Source of the DNA: CAYHIW01 sp964356745
Lineage (GTDB): Bacteria; Patescibacteriota; Microgenomatia; UBA1406; GWC2-37-13
Assembly: GCA_964356745.1 (NCBI GenBank)
Contig: CAYHIW010000012.1
Location: forward strand, 1 to 21,489
Reading direction: 5' to 3'
DNA length: 21,489 nt
Part shown: piece after piece, positions 1 through 6,887 of the stretch
Layout of the letters: each line of letters opens with the position of its first letter
Numbering within the stretch: the stretch's first letter is position 1
Made by a program: the position numbers and the translations under genes
The notes under the pieces: model-generated
Told to the model about the DNA's origin: nothing
What the model saw: only the letters and a program-made list of their open reading frames with translations
The model's database searches: none

Positions 1-5
1 TCAAT

Positions 6-11
6 TATAAT
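6..11 (+). promoter_or_regulatory. -10 box of the SpoIID-like gene
   Basis: A perfect TATAAT lies here and overlaps the first possible ATG (position 10). Transcription should start about 7 nt further on, near 18, which places the ATG at 22 close to the mRNA 5' end. The -35 region falls outside the window. This is seen in sequence; promoter function is inferred. Confidence 0.6.
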
Positions 12-21
12 GAATGATAGT

Positions 22-1665
22 ATGAGGAAGGTCTGGGGCTTGTGTATTTTAGTTTTAACTGTGTTGTTTTTAGTGTTTCCTATTTTCATCTCACACGCCG
101 ACGAACTGGATGACTTAAATAAACAACTTGATTCGTTAAACACCGAGCTTAAAAGTAAAGAAGCAGATCACGCAAGCGTAAAAAAACAACTCGACGGGAT
201 TAAATCACAAGTAGCCTTTATTGAACAAGAGATTGTTAAGAAGGAAAAAGAAGTTCGAGAGGGAGAGAAGACGCTTGGTCATCAGAAAGAGCTCCTTAAT
301 GAACGAGCAAGATCTTATTATAAAAATATAAACAAAAACTCTTTCACATTTATCAACCTTTTTATTTCAGAGAACTTCTCGGTGTCATTCCATAATTTTT
401 TCTACCAAAAAACACTTGTTGATGAAGACAGAAACACCATTATTGAGCTTGTTTTATATATTAAAGATGTCGAAGATAAAAAAACATCCTTAGTAAGGGA
501 GAAAACAGAGCTTGCTAAGATAAAAGACGAAGTGGACAGGCAGTCGAAACTTTTAGGTGATGAAATTGCCGGAACCAAGCAAAAAATTGCACAACTCTCA
601 GCGCGTCAGCAGTCACTTATTGCATCTAAACTTGCGAGCTTAAACATCCCAAGATCTGCAGGAACCTCTGCGAGGGGTTGTTCAGATGATAGAGGTGTTG
701 ATCCGGGATTCAGCCCAAGACTCGCATTTTTTACCTACGGGGCGCCTCATAGAAACGGTCTCAATCAGTACGGTGCAAAAGGTAGAGCTGACGCCGGACA
801 AAACGCAGAACAGATGTTGGGTGAATACTACCCTAACCTATCGCTTAAAAAAGATTACGATCAAAACGCTCAGGTGAACGTTGATGGAAACGGAACGTTT
901 AGCATTGAAGATTACACAAAAAGAATTTACGAGGTTCCCGCAGACTGGCCAATGGAAACATTAAAGGCACAGGCGGTTGCTGCAAGAACATACGCCTTAA
1001 ACTCAATGCAACGTAACGGACATATTTGTACTACCGAAGCGTGTCAGGTTTTTCAAGCAAATGAAAAGGGCGGTCGGTGGAACGAGGCGGTAGATGCAAC
1101 AAAGGGTTGGGTTATGATGGATGGAGGAGCGCCAGGGTTTACGCAGTATGCGTCAACGCACGGGGGATACATTCTCAACTTAGGTAAATTTGATGGGTCT
1201 GGCGGAACACCAGGAAGTTTTGGTGAGTTAAACGAGCGAGCATATGACAAGGCATCTCCATGGTTTTACTGTGACTGGGGAGCTCGTGGTGAGTACTCAA
1301 ACACGGCTTGGCTTAAAACAAACGAAGTTGCAGACATTGTGAATGCCATTTCGCTTGCAAAGCGCGATGCATCCATAGGTGAACACCTATACCAAACCGA
1401 CAAACCAAATCCTGCAGGAACTGATACGTGGGACAGTGAAAAAGTTAAGTCTGAATTACGTTCTAGGGGAGGATCTGCGTATAATAACGTCTCCGACATT
1501 TCTATGAGTGTTGATTTTGGATCTGGTAAAACATCCTCAGTAAACGTATCGGGAGATGCTGGTTCAACGAGTTTTAGCGCTTCTGAATTTAAAGACTGGT
1601 TTAACTTAAGAGCCCCTGCAAATATTCAAATAGTCGGCCCCCTCTTCAACGCAGAAAAAAGATAG
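22..1665 (+). CDS. Secreted SpoIID/LytB-domain protein with N-terminal coiled coil
   Basis: This is an exported cell-wall protein, probably a peptidoglycan lytic transglycosylase of the SpoIID/LytB family. Starting at 22 it has 547 residues. A basic N-terminus (MRK) and a hydrophobic segment end at SHA, a likely signal-peptidase site. About 180 residues of Lys/Glu-rich heptad-like coiled coil follow, of the kind seen in PcsB/EnvC-type hydrolase regulators. The C-terminal half carries the SpoIID signatures: NGLNQYGAKGRA, then YEVPADWPMETLKAQAVAARTY, whose Glu (about residue 304) matches the catalytic Glu of SpoIID, and a THGGY segment near residue 380. ATG 10 is less likely as the start because it overlaps a TATAAT box. 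The 3' end overlaps the convergent acyltransferase gene by 40 bp. Without sporulation genes a role in division or wall remodelling is inferred; the family assignment is firm. Confidence 0.88.
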   Translation: MRKVWGLCILVLTVLFLVFPIFISHADELDDLNKQLDSLNTELKSKEADHASVKKQLDGIKSQVAFIEQEIVKKEKEVREGEKTLGHQKELLNERARSYYKNINKNSFTFINLFISENFSVSFHNFFYQKTLVDEDRNTIIELVLYIKDVEDKKTSLVREKTELAKIKDEVDRQSKLLGDEIAGTKQKIAQLSARQQSLIASKLASLNIPRSAGTSARGCSDDRGVDPGFSPRLAFFTYGAPHRNGLNQYGAKGRADAGQNAEQMLGEYYPNLSLKKDYDQNAQVNVDGNGTFSIEDYTKRIYEVPADWPMETLKAQAVAARTYALNSMQRNGHICTTEACQVFQANEKGGRWNEAVDATKGWVMMDGGAPGFTQYASTHGGYILNLGKFDGSGGTPGSFGELNERAYDKASPWFYCDWGARGEYSNTAWLKTNEVADIVNAISLAKRDASIGEHLYQTDKPNPAGTDTWDSEKVKSELRSRGGSAYNNVSDISMSVDFGSGKTSSVNVSGDAGSTSFSASEFKDWFNLRAPANIQIVGPLFNAEKR

Positions 1666-2627
1666 ATTGAGAGCATCTGCGTTATTATTGTTGTTCCAAC
1701 TAAAACTCCAAAAAAGACAACCCAAGGAACTCCTGAAGGATAAAAAAGTTTAAAAAAACCCACTATGAAATAAAGTAGAACAATATGTATGAAATAGACA
1801 GAGTAAGAGTGTTTGCTGAAAAAAGAAAGAGTTGAAGATATTGCCCGTGGGAGTTGGAACTTCTGAAAAAAAACAAACAACAACGTTGTTAAAATGAGGC
1901 CGTATGAAAGATGGAATATGTTTGGTGGAAACTTATTATCAAAATGTAAAAGAGAGTTGTTGAGATACCAAAGAGTAAACAAGCTCAGTACAAAGATAGC
2001 AAGCAGTATAAAAAAGGATATTTCGATCAGATAGTGTTTTTTATTTTTGTTTTCAACAAAAAACCATGCGTAAAAAACAACAGACATCCAAGGAAGCCAC
2101 ATGATTAATTTAAAGTTAAATTGAGGCCTGTAAAACAGCAGGATAATTGAAGAAAGAACAGATAAAAAAGAAAAGGTGGAAAATAGAAGGCGGTACTTTT
2201 TTAATAAAAACATAGTTAATGGCATTAGGATTGAGAGAAAAAGAAATATAACAATTAACCAATCCCAAAAAGGATATGGGAAACTCATTGTTAATAGGGA
2301 AAAAATGAAGTTGGTTGTAATAAGTTTTTTGTCACTAAACCACAAAGAACCAATGAGAAAAGGGAGGAATATGTAGTATGGCAAAAGAAGTCGAGAGAAT
2401 CTTTTTCTAAAATAAACCAACGAGTTCCCAACTTTTAAATCTGATTCTTTCTGATAGAACAAATAAGCCGAACAAAATATAAATGCAACAACCACAAACT
2501 GCGAAAGATCAACGATTGTTTTCAGAATTTTACTGCTTGGATAGAAAATTACTGAATGAATAAAAATCATACCGACAATCGAAAGACCTCGAATGTGATC
2601 TAGTACTTCAAATCGTTCTTTATTCAC
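1626..2627 (-). CDS. Membrane acyltransferase family 3 (OafA/YrhL-like)
   Basis: A 333-residue polytopic membrane protein with about ten hydrophobic helices. The N-terminus has the acyltransferase-3 signature: LDHIRG followed by an IHS motif, giving the Arg (13) and His (24) pair that is conserved in the family and implicated in acyl transfer. These proteins move acetyl or other acyl groups from the cytoplasm onto surface polysaccharides or lipids; the substrate cannot be read from sequence. The start is GTG at 2627. It is preceded by a perfect TATAAT only 7 nt away and no Shine-Dalgarno, so the message is probably leaderless. The gene converges on the SpoIID-like gene and overlaps its last 40 bp, so the two transcripts are partly antisense. 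The neighbourhood (wall hydrolase, surface sugars elsewhere in the window) fits envelope modification. Confidence 0.85.
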   Translation of the reverse strand: MNKERFEVLDHIRGLSIVGMIFIHSVIFYPSSKILKTIVDLSQFVVVAFIFCSAYLFYQKESDLKVGNSLVYFRKRFSRLLLPYYIFLPFLIGSLWFSDKKLITTNFIFSLLTMSFPYPFWDWLIVIFLFLSILMPLTMFLLKKYRLLFSTFSFLSVLSSIILLFYRPQFNFKLIMWLPWMSVVFYAWFFVENKNKKHYLIEISFFILLAIFVLSLFTLWYLNNSLLHFDNKFPPNIFHLSYGLILTTLLFVFFQKFQLPRAISSTLSFFSKHSYSVYFIHIVLLYFIVGFFKLFYPSGVPWVVFFGVLVGTTIITQMLSIYLFSALKRGPTI

Positions 2628-2634
2628 TGTCTTG

Positions 2635-2640
2635 ATTATA
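2635..2640 (-). promoter_or_regulatory. -10 box of the acyltransferase gene
   Basis: A perfect TATAAT on the minus strand, 7 nt before the GTG start at 2627. No convincing -35 is visible at 17 nt. The predicted transcription start coincides with the start codon. Confidence 0.6.
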
Positions 2641-2641
2641 A

Positions 2642-2664
2642 CTTGTCCTGAGCCCGCCGAAGGA
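2642..2664. repeat. REP-like interspersed palindrome
   Basis: The segment CTTGTCCTGAGCCCGCCGAAGGA has TCCT and AGGA arms and is much more GC-rich than its surroundings. From memory, close variants of a CTTGTCCTGAGC...GAAGGA element are scattered through many unrelated bacterial genomes. It sits exactly between the divergent promoters of the acyltransferase and trxA. Its copy number in this genome cannot be seen from one window. Confidence 0.5.
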
Positions 2665-2693
2665 TTGACTTTTTTCCGTTAATAGATTAGTAT
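2665..2693 (+). promoter_or_regulatory. trxA promoter
   Basis: TTGACT (2665-2670), a 17-nt spacer, then TAGTAT (2688-2693). The -10 ends 8 nt before the ATG at 2702, so the transcript should begin at or just before the start codon. Confidence 0.65.
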
Positions 2694-2701
2694 TAAATTT
2701 C

Positions 2702-3025
2702 ATGGCTGTTTTACCCGTTACATCTTCAGATTTTCAGAAAGAAGTCCACGATCATAAAGGACTCGTTTTTGTTGACTTTCATGCGGAGTGGTGTGGGCCG
2801 TGCAAAATCACATCCCCTATCATTAAAGAAATTTCCGAAGAGATAAAAGATATTAAGTTCGTCGAGGTAGATGTTGATAAAAATCCAGATCTTGCATCGC
2901 AGTACTCGGTTTTCTCTATTCCCACATTTGTCATCTTAAAAGATGGTAAGCCAATCTCTCAGTTTGTTGGCGCAATGGGTAAAGAAGGGTTTGTTGAAGA
3001 GCTAAAAAAAGCCCAAGCCTCCTAA
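2702..3025 (+). CDS. trxA: Thioredoxin
   Basis: A 107-residue single-domain thioredoxin, the usual length. The active site WCGPC is at residues 30-34 and the cis-proline that packs against it is in SIPTF (Pro 74). The FVDFHAEW strand before the active site and the final EELKKA helix are typical. There is no signal peptide, so it acts in the cytoplasm as a dithiol reductant. A likely client in this window is the class II ribonucleotide reductase NrdJ, whose C-terminal cysteines need reduction after each turnover (inference from family knowledge). It has its own promoter. Its TAA stop interlocks with the TAG stop of the convergent gene downstream (4-bp overlap). Confidence 0.96.
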   Translation: MAVLPVTSSDFQKEVHDHKGLVFVDFHAEWCGPCKITSPIIKEISEEIKDIKFVEVDVDKNPDLASQYSVFSIPTFVILKDGKPISQFVGAMGKEGFVEELKKAQAS

Positions 3026-3423
3026 CTTTTAATTCTTACGATTTTTCCTCCCAACTCTTTCAGTTTTATATGAGTTGTTTTTAATAAATACACACATAAC
3101 TCGGCAAGCCATCTGAACGAAGAGCTTATTGGAGAGTGTAATCCTTTTACGATTTCAGTATCTGAAATAGGAAGGACCAATTTAGACTTTACAGGATCAA
3201 TAATTTCGTCGGAAGATGTAGCTCCTACCTTCTTAAGTGTCTCGTCGATAGATATAGAATCAGGATGTTCGGTTATGTAATCCGCGTGAGGTTGAGCTTT
3301 AAATTCAGGAGAGCTTTCAGTATTTTCAACAATCAATGGTATTTCTACTGAGCGTCCAGGTTCAGCTTCTTTGTGAGGAAGTGTAGCGGAAACACTTAGA
3401 GGAGTATGGGTTTTGTCAGTCAT
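3022..3423 (-). CDS. Hypothetical protein downstream of the riboswitch-controlled gene
   Basis: A 133-residue protein that I do not recognise. Roughly the first 85 residues are polar, with many Pro, Ser, Glu and Thr, and look disordered. The last 45 or so (from SDTEIVKGLHSPISSSFRWL to GGKIVRIKS) look like a compact basic domain with an amphipathic helix around FRWLAELCVYLLKTTHIKLKEL. No signal peptide or full membrane segment is seen. The ATG at 3423 lies only 9 nt after the TAG of the 396-residue gene and has no clear Shine-Dalgarno, so it is probably co-transcribed and translationally coupled, and thus under the same cobalamin riboswitch. Its stop overlaps that of trxA on the other strand. 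That it is a real gene is supported by operon position and open length; its function is unknown. Confidence 0.7.
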   Translation of the reverse strand: MTDKTHTPLSVSATLPHKEAEPGRSVEIPLIVENTESSPEFKAQPHADYITEHPDSISIDETLKKVGATSSDEIIDPVKSKLVLPISDTEIVKGLHSPISSSFRWLAELCVYLLKTTHIKLKELGGKIVRIKS

Positions 3424-3432
3424 ACATTCATT

Positions 3433-4623
3433 CTAACATCCAAGAGATCCATCACAATGATCACAATTCTTCCTCCAAGAAGATTTATCTGTTTTTGATT
3501 CTCCAGAAAGTGTTTTTCCGCAATGGGGACACTGGTAATCTTCATAATGATTAGACGTTGATCCGTCACCTTTGTTAAAAAGAAGTCCTCTGAGGAAATC
3601 GTCACTTTGAGTAAGCAATCTAAAAGTAGAGCTCAACGGTTCAAACTGATTGGTTCCCAGCAATGCTTCGATCTCACCCTTGCTAACGTTACTGCCACCA
3701 CACGCACCTTGTAAAGATATTTTTCCATATTTTTGCATTGATGGATGATCCACGATCATCCGCAGATATAACTGTGAGATTGCCCACCGATCTGTTAATT
3801 GAGAAGGACTAAGATCTCGTACAAGCGCGTGTATTTCAGACTCTTTTGAAGGTTCATTGAATTTACGATTGATTTCTTTAAGCATTTTATACACAGTGAA
3901 TTCTTGTTTTTTCTCAGAATCTTCTTTTCCACCATATACTCTTCCATTAATCCAATCAGAGCTTGTTATGTCATTAATAGTCCCCGCAAGAGTGACAGGA
4001 TTCTGAAGAAAGAACTTTATTTTTTCATAATCAGTTCCCAACTGGTCGGCATCATCAAAACGATCAGGCATGAACTGTCTAATGGCTTCTTCACCCTCGC
4101 GATCAACCTTAATAGCAACGCCATTGATTTTTTCTCCATCAAAAATCATCGCATAGAGCTGACCGTATATAAAAGTGACGTCAGAGTAGGGATTGTCAGA
4201 ATGATTATCAATAGTAGCCTGTCCTGGAGGACTATACCAAAGAACGACATTATTGGGATTTTGTAACATTAAATCAGTGGCTTTTTTAAAACCCATTGCA
4301 GGAAAACCATCACGTTCTCGCGGATCAAACTGACTTTCAAATCGATGAATAGGTTTTCTGTCGGGATGATTGTAGACATTTCCTAAACGATCATAGTAGT
4401 AATGGTATAGATGGGAGACTGGAATGTCGTCGAGGACTTCTCCCTTAAACCCCTCGAGATTTTTAGACAGCTCTCTTCTTCTTTCAGAAATAGTAAGTTG
4501 AGCCAATCGATCAGCTTCTATTGGGTCAAAACTCAGAGCACCTATTGTTTCTCCTGGTTTTACCGCTCCAAAATTAATTGATGAAGCGTTAGTTGTTGAA
4601 CGTTCGATGGTCGCGGTGGACAT
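3433..4623 (-). CDS. Unknown protein with C-terminal zinc ribbon, controlled by a cobalamin riboswitch
   Basis: A 396-residue protein, apparently cytoplasmic, with no signal peptide or membrane helix. I cannot assign a family. A low-complexity Ser/Thr-rich N-terminus (1-20) leads into a mixed globular region. It contains HLYHYYYDRLGNVYNHPDRK (71-90), a WYSPPGQATIDN segment (129-140) and a Gly-rich QGACGGSN (305-312). The C-terminus is a zinc-ribbon candidate: CPHC at 365-368, CDHC at 387-390 and a last-residue Cys 396. The CPxCGxxL...CxxCxG...C pattern resembles the tail of NrdJ in this window. The ATG at 4623 has a good AGGGAG Shine-Dalgarno 6 nt upstream, unusual here, preceded by a cobalamin aptamer. 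Riboswitch control suggests a role in B12 uptake or handling, or in replacing a B12-dependent step. None of the usual proteins of that kind (BtuB, ECF transporter, MetE, NrdAB) is recognisable in it. Confidence 0.85.
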   Translation of the reverse strand: MSTATIERSTTNASSINFGAVKPGETIGALSFDPIEADRLAQLTISERRRELSKNLEGFKGEVLDDIPVSHLYHYYYDRLGNVYNHPDRKPIHRFESQFDPRERDGFPAMGFKKATDLMLQNPNNVVLWYSPPGQATIDNHSDNPYSDVTFIYGQLYAMIFDGEKINGVAIKVDREGEEAIRQFMPDRFDDADQLGTDYEKIKFFLQNPVTLAGTINDITSSDWINGRVYGGKEDSEKKQEFTVYKMLKEINRKFNEPSKESEIHALVRDLSPSQLTDRWAISQLYLRMIVDHPSMQKYGKISLQGACGGSNVSKGEIEALLGTNQFEPLSSTFRLLTQSDDFLRGLLFNKGDGSTSNHYEDYQCPHCGKTLSGESKTDKSSWRKNCDHCDGSLGC

Positions 4624-4629
4624 ATATAA

Positions 4630-4661
4630 CTCCCTGGCTCGGGGTCCGCCAACTGGCGGAG
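4630..4661 (-). promoter_or_regulatory. Expression platform and Shine-Dalgarno of the riboswitch
   Basis: Read on the minus strand, the aptamer is followed by CUCCGCCAGUUGGCGGA, which holds a perfect UCCGCC/GGCGGA hairpin (4645-4660). The ribosome-binding sequence AGGGAG follows at 4635-4630. CUCC at 4661-4658 is complementary to the GGAG of the Shine-Dalgarno, and UCC of the same bases is used in the hairpin. The two pairings exclude each other, which would suit translational control. No U-run follows, so an intrinsic terminator is unlikely. The switching model is inference. Confidence 0.55.
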
Positions 4662-4755
4662 TGTTTGATTAGTTTTCCGGCTCGTCTCACCCCATTAGGC
4701 GGACTTACGGTTGCGGCACAGCCACTGATTTACACAGCGTTACCTAAACCAAACA
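4662..4755 (-). ncRNA. Cobalamin (B12) riboswitch aptamer
   Basis: On the minus strand the RNA carries the recognisable cobalamin aptamer core. GGCUGUGCCGCAACCGUAA (4723-4705) matches the family's GCUGnCCCGCAACnGUAA block. It is preceded by a short helix CGCUG/CAGUG around a UGUAAAU loop (4739-4723), matching the GGUGnAAnUCC hairpin. A B12-box-like GAGCCGGAAAACU (4683-4671) follows. A 9-bp closing helix pairs UGUUUGGUU (4755-4747) with AAUCAAACA (4670-4662). The peripheral GCCACUG...GGGAAGGC arm of the large class is absent, so this is a compact version. It lies in the 172-nt gap before the 396-residue unknown gene, in the orientation to control it and the 133-residue gene. Whether it prefers adenosyl-, methyl- or hydroxocobalamin cannot be told by eye. 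Confidence 0.88.
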
Positions 4756-4770
4756 ATTAAAAACATCTAT

Positions 4771-4799
4771 AAGATACTTAATTTGCTCAAAAATTTCAA
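4771..4799 (-). promoter_or_regulatory. Possible promoter of the riboswitch transcript
   Basis: On the minus strand TTGAAA (4799-4794, overlapping the PurF-like stop codon), a 17-nt spacer and TATCTT (4776-4771) stand just upstream of the aptamer. This would give the riboswitch and its two genes their own transcript, although read-through from the nrd operon is also possible. Confidence 0.4.
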
Positions 4800-6364
4800 C
4801 GAGATATTACCGGAATATTTTCTCCAAGAAAAATTGTTCCACTCGGACTTTTGGAATCTAAAAGACACTCAGTACAAAAGCGTTCATCGTGTGGGTTACC
4901 GGTCTGAGATTCTTTGAGCCCTTCAAGACTTAGAAATGCAAGAGACTCAATGCCCATCTCTTTTCGCATTAACTCAACCAGTTCATCATCGGATAGTTCT
5001 CCCTCACTTGCCAACAGTATTCTACCGGCGAATAACTCATCACGACTTCTTGTATTTGCTCCACCACGAGTACAAGCATCAATCACTGGAGGGCAAAGAA
5101 TGCGTGCGTGAATTGAAGCCACACCACACTCCTCTTTCAAAAAATCTATAATTGCTCGTAAGACATTAAATCGAACAACAGAATCTTCAACAACTCCAAC
5201 GTGAGCTCCCTTAAGTGCTTCGCGATCAAACCGCAACCCATTTAAAACCTTTCCATATATAGAGTTGATATCGGGTGTCATAAACGTCCTCTCATTGTCA
5301 TGAGGATCTCGATCCTTAACAACTTGTATGTATGGTAGCTTAGCTTCTCTCGCTAGTCCTTTTCCTCCGGCAATGGCAGTGCCAGGTATACCCACAATAA
5401 AATCAACATCATCTTTCGTGAGAGGAGCTTCTCTTTGCGTAATCTCACCGGATCGTTGTCTGTTTTCACCAACTTGAGAAGAGTCGTTAATTTCGCCAGC
5501 ATGATTGCGAGGAATATGGGATTTTGAATTACCGTGACCAATATAGACGTCTTCAAAAAGACACACTTTGGGAGTTTCGGGAGCAAGTGCATTTTTAATA
5601 ACAATAGGTTGTTGATCTGGTAAAAAACGTACGAGTTCTCCGGCCATAACCTCTTCGACTCTACTCACGCCAATCTTATTAAGTGCGATTGTTTCTGATC
5701 CTGCAACCCAGACACGATCTCCTGCTAGTTCATCCCAATACTGTCCATAACACAATGGCCGCGTTGCCTGAGGGTCACGTACCACTATCATTTCTCCAGG
5801 GACATGTATGATCAAACTATACGTTCCACGTTCTTGTTCGAGTGTTTTAATAATGCGTGAAGGCCAATCGTCACCAGTGCTTTGAGAAAGTCGTTCGGCA
5901 AATCGTATACTGTCGCTCACAACTCCGTTTCGATCATCATCATCTGTCCAAAACTCTCCGTTGTGTGCAACAACTATCGGAAGACCTGTTTCTTCGTGCA
6001 TCCTTATACAAGGTTGAGTGCTTAATTCGGGTTTATTTAACAAATCACCATTGGTTCCATATCGAGTCTGCAACACCCACTGATCTGCTAATGTTTGTTT
6101 GTGTTTTCTCATAAAATCCTCAGAAAATACCTCAAGAACTCTGCCGGGTTTGGAATGCTTAAGAGTAATCGCACCATCTTCGTTTAGACCAACAACTCCC
6201 GCAGCGTCATGTCCTCGAGTCTCGAGTTTTTTCAGTCCTTCAATACCAGAAGTAAGAAACATGAATTGCTGAGGGCCAATTGCGCCGAGAATTCCGCAGT
6301 GATCTTGAAGAGGCTCACGATCTTTGACTCTATAATCTTGAAATGTAAGCAATCGTTCTTTCAT
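4796..6364 (-). CDS. PurF-like glutamine amidotransferase/phosphoribosyltransferase, divergent
   Basis: A 522-residue full-length homologue of amidophosphoribosyltransferase (PurF), which makes phosphoribosylamine from glutamine and PRPP. The N-terminal Ntn-hydrolase domain has the candidate nucleophile Cys 23 in DHCGILGAIG, implying removal of a 22-residue propeptide as in Bacillus-type PurF. It also has TRGHDAAGV (49-57), QTRYGTNGD (99-107), HNGE (134-137) and RDPQATRPL (196-204). The phosphoribosyltransferase domain has VGIPGTA (324-330) and a C-terminal FCTEC (496-500). The PRPP-binding loop is altered: PurF has VDDSIVRGTT, but here it reads VEDSVVRFNV (391-400), so the Gly-Thr-Thr that normally binds the 5'-phosphate is missing. 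It sits 4 bp after the cobalamin adenosyltransferase gene, with no other purine gene in view. It may be a true PurF with an unusual loop, or an amidotransferase with another substrate. The family is sure, the reaction is not. Confidence 0.85.
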   Translation of the reverse strand: MKERLLTFQDYRVKDREPLQDHCGILGAIGPQQFMFLTSGIEGLKKLETRGHDAAGVVGLNEDGAITLKHSKPGRVLEVFSEDFMRKHKQTLADQWVLQTRYGTNGDLLNKPELSTQPCIRMHEETGLPIVVAHNGEFWTDDDDRNGVVSDSIRFAERLSQSTGDDWPSRIIKTLEQERGTYSLIIHVPGEMIVVRDPQATRPLCYGQYWDELAGDRVWVAGSETIALNKIGVSRVEEVMAGELVRFLPDQQPIVIKNALAPETPKVCLFEDVYIGHGNSKSHIPRNHAGEINDSSQVGENRQRSGEITQREAPLTKDDVDFIVGIPGTAIAGGKGLAREAKLPYIQVVKDRDPHDNERTFMTPDINSIYGKVLNGLRFDREALKGAHVGVVEDSVVRFNVLRAIIDFLKEECGVASIHARILCPPVIDACTRGGANTRSRDELFAGRILLASEGELSDDELVELMRKEMGIESLAFLSLEGLKESQTGNPHDERFCTECLLDSKSPSGTIFLGENIPVISR

Positions 6365-6368
6365 AGAT

Positions 6369-6875
6369 TTATAATTTGACCGTTATTTCCTTTCCATTGG
6401 AAAACAGTCGAGCTAGTATAAACAATAAATCAGACAATCGGTTAAGATATTTGAGAATTGGTTCTGGAGATTTGCACGTAACAGCGCATCTTTCGGCTCG
6501 TCGACAGATAGTTCGACTTATCTGCAGAAATGACGAGATTTCGCCTCCTCCAGGGAGAATAAAGCTGTTGAGTTTAGGTAGTTTTGACGAGTAGAAGTCA
6601 ATGGAGCGTTCAAAAATATTGACTCGTTCTTGTAGATATACTATATCTACTTTTGCACCCGCAATCGCAGCCATTATTTGATAAAGATCTTTTTGAATAC
6701 CAGCCAGTAGCGAAGCCTCCTTTTTATTTTTTGTTATTTTGGAAACGATAAGTCCGAGATAGCTGGTAAGCTCGTCAATTGTTCCGCAAGCCTCAATTCG
6801 TATGTCGCCTTTTGAAACTCTGGTCTTACCAAAAAGACCGGTCGTCCCCCCGTCACCGGTACGAGTATAAATCAT
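6369..6875 (-). CDS. PduO-type ATP:cob(I)alamin adenosyltransferase
   Basis: A 168-residue cytoplasmic enzyme that transfers the adenosyl group of ATP to cob(I)alamin, giving adenosylcobalamin. The family motifs are all present: the N-terminal ATP-binding YTRTGDGGTTGLFG (3-16), the central FILPGGGE...RTICRRAER (105-129), and the C-terminal LNRLSDLLFILAR (144-156). Its length is typical of the MMAB/PduO family without extra domains. It starts 12 nt after the nrdJ stop and ends 4 nt before the PurF-like start, so it belongs to the same operon. The logic is direct: it makes the cofactor that NrdJ needs. No cobalamin biosynthesis genes are visible, so the cell presumably salvages corrinoids (inference). 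Confidence 0.95.
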   Translation of the reverse strand: MIYTRTGDGGTTGLFGKTRVSKGDIRIEACGTIDELTSYLGLIVSKITKNKKEASLLAGIQKDLYQIMAAIAGAKVDIVYLQERVNIFERSIDFYSSKLPKLNSFILPGGGEISSFLQISRTICRRAERCAVTCKSPEPILKYLNRLSDLLFILARLFSNGKEITVKL

Positions 6876-6887
6876 AATTTTGCTCTT

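Noticed and set aside
3904..4266. 120-residue open frame on the plus strand opposite the 396-residue gene
   Set aside because: It is antisense to a gene with riboswitch, Shine-Dalgarno and zinc-ribbon support, and has no promoter or domain evidence.
5353..5604. 83-residue open frame within the PurF-like gene
   Set aside because: It overlaps a well-supported gene on the same strand in another frame and shows no recognisable domain or ribosome site.
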